A stretch of DNA of 5,629 nucleotides from Nanobdellota archaeon. GTDB lineage: Archaea; Nanobdellota; Nanobdellia; Woesearchaeales; GW2011-AR9. The stretch covers positions 1 through 5,629 of the forward strand of contig JAHJDQ010000053.1 in the NCBI GenBank assembly GCA_018812355.1, written 5' to 3'. Below the pieces are notes generated by a model. It worked only from the letters and a program-made list of their open reading frames with translations. It ran no database searches and had not been told where the DNA came from. A program made the translations under genes and the position numbers. Positions within the stretch are counted from its first letter, which is position 1; each line of letters begins with the position of its first letter. Below are positions 3,877 to 5,629 of the stretch, piece by piece.

Positions 3877-4554
3877 ATGGGTGATATTTTAGATTTAATC
3901 AAAGAGAGAAGGAACATTAAACAGTTTCTCCCTAAGTTTGTTTCTTGGGAAATTATCTCTAAAGTGCTTGATGCAGGAAGACATGCACCTAGTTCTGGTA
4001 ATCTTCAGAACTGGAAATTTATTGTTATTATTGAATCTGAAATAAAGCAAAAAGTGGCCCAAGCAGCCTATGAACAGTATGAAATTGCTTTGGCTGGCGC
4101 TTTAATTATTATCTGTGCCGAACCAGAAAAAGCAGAAAGATATTATGGTTTAAGAGGAGAACGGCTTTATACTATTCAAAATTGTGCTGCTGCAATGCAA
4201 AATATGCTGATCGAAGCCCACTCTTTAGGTCTTGGCACAAGATGGATCGGTGGCTTTGATGAAGAAGAAATTAAAGCTATTTGTAGTATCCCCGAAGAGG
4301 TTCGACCGCAAGCAATTATCGCTTTAGGTTATCCTAAAGAAATTCCTCCTAAACCGCCTAAATATCCTTTAGAAACTGTTGTTTATTTTCACCGCTGGCG
4401 CAATAAACTCCGTGATCCTGCTAAATACATGAATGATATTGCCGTCATTTTAGCACGTAAAGCCGAAAAGGCAAAAGAAGTCTTCCAAAAAAGTTCTCAG
4501 TTTGTCGTCGATACAGCAAAAGAAAAAGTTAATCAAATTCGTAAAAAAGAATAG
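3877..4554 (+). CDS. Nitroreductase-family FMN-dependent oxidoreductase with charged C-terminal tail
   Basis: Of the 225 aa, residues 1-160 carry the nitroreductase fold: ILDLIKERRNIKQF (4-17, with the Arg pair that usually contacts the FMN phosphate), APSSGNLQNWKFIVI (37-51, the conserved FMN-binding segment), a central helix IQNCAAAMQNMLIEAHSLGLGTRW (100-123) and AIIALGYPKEIPP (147-159). Family members reduce nitro groups, quinones or flavins with NAD(P)H, usually as dimers; the substrate cannot be told from sequence. Residues about 180-225 form an extra Lys/Glu/Ala-rich helical tail (ARKAEKAKEVFQ and onward) beyond the usual core. The neighbouring divergent regulator and palindrome suggest controlled expression. 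The start is fixed by TATA spacing, and the gene ends before a hairpin terminator. Confidence 0.88.
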   Translation: MGDILDLIKERRNIKQFLPKFVSWEIISKVLDAGRHAPSSGNLQNWKFIVIIESEIKQKVAQAAYEQYEIALAGALIIICAEPEKAERYYGLRGERLYTIQNCAAAMQNMLIEAHSLGLGTRWIGGFDEEEIKAICSIPEEVRPQAIIALGYPKEIPPKPPKYPLETVVYFHRWRNKLRDPAKYMNDIAVILARKAEKAKEVFQKSSQFVVDTAKEKVNQIRKKE

Positions 4555-4577
4555 GTTTTTATTATGCCAATGCATGC

Positions 4578-4614
4578 TAAAAATGCGTTTAACCACGCAT
4601 TTTTATCATTTTTT
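4578..4614 (+). terminator. Hairpin plus T-run terminator after the nitroreductase gene
   Basis: TAAAAATGCGT (4578-4588) and ACGCATTTTTA (4595-4605) are perfect 11-bp inverted complements around a 6-nt loop, followed by T6 at 4609-4614. It looks like a bacterial intrinsic terminator, which is less usual in archaea, where a T-run suffices. The right arm itself contains T5. Confidence 0.6.
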
Positions 4615-4627
4615 CGTGACAAGCAAA

Positions 4628-4636
4628 CTTTATATA
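4628..4636 (+). promoter_or_regulatory. Distal TATA promoter of ftsZ
   Basis: CTTTATATA follows the A-rich GCAAA, as in the other promoters here. RNA would start near 4660, giving ftsZ a leader of roughly 210 nt, the longest in the window. Confidence 0.5.
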
Positions 4637-4659
4637 GTTGCTCATAATTACAAAAAGAA

Positions 4660-4871
4660 TTAGGGTTTGGGTTTTTGTTGACGTCTGGTAAACATCAACA
4701 AAATTGTTTGTTTGTAAATGGTAAGTTTGTTCTATGGTATTTATTAGGTATTGGTATACACTTGGTTTTGATTTGTTCTAGATGTAGTAATATCCTACTC
4801 ATATATAATATTTTGTATACTACAGAATATATATCGGGGAAAAAGAGTGAAAAAATTGAGGTGGTGTAAAA
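4660..4871 (+). other. Long ftsZ leader with hairpin and possible internal promoter
   Basis: No credible gene lies in the 317-base gap 4555-4871. It holds the nitroreductase terminator, the distal ftsZ promoter and this leader. A 9-bp inverted repeat, TTTTGTTGA (4673-4681) with TCAACAAAA (4695-4703), is followed by T/G-rich sequence. Three GGTAT units occur at 4736, 4747 and 4753. A TATA-like element TATATAA (4802-4808) would give a shorter leader of about 40 nt. A frame opening at TTG 4675 and closing at 4869 lacks any ribosome site and was not accepted as a gene. Confidence 0.45.
4858..4866 (+). promoter_or_regulatory. Shine-Dalgarno site of ftsZ
   Basis: GAGGTGGTG ends 5 nt before the ATG at 4872. 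It is a strong archaeal ribosome-binding site and fixes the ftsZ start upstream of the in-frame ATGs at residues 12 and 21. Confidence 0.7.
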
Positions 4872-5629
4872 ATGGAATTTATCGTGGAAAAAGCGCTGGA
4901 GAATATGCCAGCACAAAATGAATTTGAGAATATGAACCAAGCTAACATTAGAGTTGTTGGCGTGGGCGGAGCTGGTAACAACATGGTTGGCTGGCTTTAC
5001 AAAAAAGGTATTAAAGGAGCAGAAATTATTGCTACTAATACAGACTACCAACATTTGGGAATAACGGGAGCAGATCGTAAATTCTTAATTGGAAAAGATT
5101 GTACCCGTGGTTTGGGTTGTGGTGGTTTTCCTACCAGAGGAGCAGAAGCAGCTCAAGAATCCATGAGCGAAGTTAAAGAATGTATGAAAGGTTCTGATAT
5201 GGTTTTTGTTTGTGCCGGAATGGGTGGCGGAACAGGAACTGGAGCATCTCCAGTAGTAGCGCAAGTAGCTAAAGATACTGGTGCAATTGTGATCGGAACA
5301 GTAACTATGCCCTTTAACATTGAACGAGCTCGTTGCGATAAAGCTGAGTTTGGCTTACAACAACTAAGACAAGTTTGTGATACTGTAATTGTAATTGATA
5401 ATAATAGATTGGTCCAAATTGCTGGTAACCTACCAATTCAACAAGCTTTTGCTGTTGCCAATGAACTTATTGCTACCATGATTAAAGGGATTGTTGAAAC
5501 GATTGCCGTACCAAGTTTAGTTAACTTAGACTATGCTGACGTTAAAGCAATCATGAGTAATGGTGGAGTTGCTGCTATTGGTGTTGGAAGTTCAGATACT
5601 AACAATAGGGTAGACGAAGCTGTTAAAGG
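4872..5629 (+). CDS. ftsZ: Cell-division GTPase FtsZ (3' end outside window)
   Basis: 252 residues are visible. The nucleotide-binding domain begins at IRVVGVGGAGNNMV (26-39) and continues with ATNTDYQHL (54-62). The tubulin/FtsZ signature GGGTGTG is at 118-124, within VCAGMGGGTGTGASPVVA, followed by TMPFNIERARCD (145-156). The T7 loop NLDYADVKAIMSNGG (218-232) carries the acidic residues Asp220 and Asp223 that complete GTP hydrolysis in the next subunit. All key residues are present, so this is an active-looking FtsZ that polymerises at the midcell ring. A short, poorly conserved N-terminal extension (1-25) precedes the fold. The C-terminal domain and tail are beyond the edge, so FtsZ1 and FtsZ2 cannot be separated. 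In many archaea secE and spt5 follow ftsZ, which can be tested on the neighbouring sequence. Confidence 0.96.
   Translation, partial: MEFIVEKALENMPAQNEFENMNQANIRVVGVGGAGNNMVGWLYKKGIKGAEIIATNTDYQHLGITGADRKFLIGKDCTRGLGCGGFPTRGAEAAQESMSEVKECMKGSDMVFVCAGMGGGTGTGASPVVAQVAKDTGAIVIGTVTMPFNIERARCDKAEFGLQQLRQVCDTVIVIDNNRLVQIAGNLPIQQAFAVANELIATMIKGIVETIAVPSLVNLDYADVKAIMSNGGVAAIGVGSSDTNNRVDEAVK

Noticed and set aside
4736..4758. Three GGTAT units as iterons or regulator sites
   Set aside because: The units are short, spaced 11 and 6 bases apart without regular phase, and lie in low-complexity sequence, so they do not support a binding array or origin.
4675..4869. 64-codon frame from TTG ending 2 nt before ftsZ
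   Set aside because: Non-ATG start without a ribosome site, in a very A+T-rich leader where hydrophobic codons arise by chance. It covers a hairpin and a TATA-like site, so it reads better as an untranslated leader. Its placement just before ftsZ leaves slight doubt.
4695..5054. Minus-strand open frame of 119 codons
   Set aside because: It lies opposite the ftsZ leader and the conserved start of ftsZ, with no ribosome site and no recognisable protein features.
1..5629. CRISPR array, tRNA or rRNA
   Set aside because: No regularly spaced repeats, no cloverleaf with T-loop signature and no conserved rRNA segments were seen on either strand by eye.

Overview
The window comes from an A+T-rich archaeal genome, most likely a DPANN archaeon of the Woesearchaeota/Pacearchaeota type. 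The evidence is a ribosomal protein S6e gene (archaea and eukaryotes only), archaeal TATA promoters of the form A-rich + CTTTT(T)ATA, several genes whose start codon lies about 25-30 nt after a TATA box (leaderless transcripts), others with a GAGGTG-type Shine-Dalgarno site, T-run terminators, and many tiny membrane-protein genes. The lineage is inferred from gene style and recognised protein types; no database was searched.

Region 1 (1-626), mobile-element edge and tiny genes. The window opens in the last codons of a probable DDE transposase (1-132). Next is a leaderless gene for a two-helix membrane protein (192-403), broken by an apparent one-base loss in a T-run. A 44-aa membrane protein (404-538, minus) converges on it, with adjoining stop codons.

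Region 2 (626-1516), probable toxin-antitoxin locus. An 86-aa unrecognised protein (minus) is divergent from a Fic/Doc-family gene (961-1332). That gene overlaps by 44 nt a gene for a ribbon-helix-helix (RHH) protein (1289-1516). Toxin-first order, and an antitoxin whose DNA-binding half is C-terminal, are the reverse of Phd-Doc.

Region 3 (1517-3245), ribosomal protein and surface proteins. rps6e has its own promoter. It is followed by a probable bicistron: a 58-aa single-helix membrane protein and a 328-aa membrane-anchored protein with low-complexity linkers and a probable extracytoplasmic beta-domain.

Region 4 (3246-4620), regulator and oxidoreductase. A winged-helix regulator with a degenerate nucleotidyltransferase-like C-terminal half (minus) is divergent from a nitroreductase-family gene (plus). 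Exactly between their two TATA boxes lies an imperfect palindrome with 15-base arms (14 of 15 matching), a strong operator candidate. The nitroreductase gene ends in an 11-bp hairpin plus T-run.

Region 5 (4621-5629), cell division. ftsZ runs off the right edge. It has a promoter about 240 nt upstream, a leader with a 9-bp hairpin, and a second TATA-like site nearer the gene.

The best candidates for something undescribed are the inverted-order Fic-RHH module and the regulator/palindrome/nitroreductase unit. No tRNA, rRNA or CRISPR array was seen.
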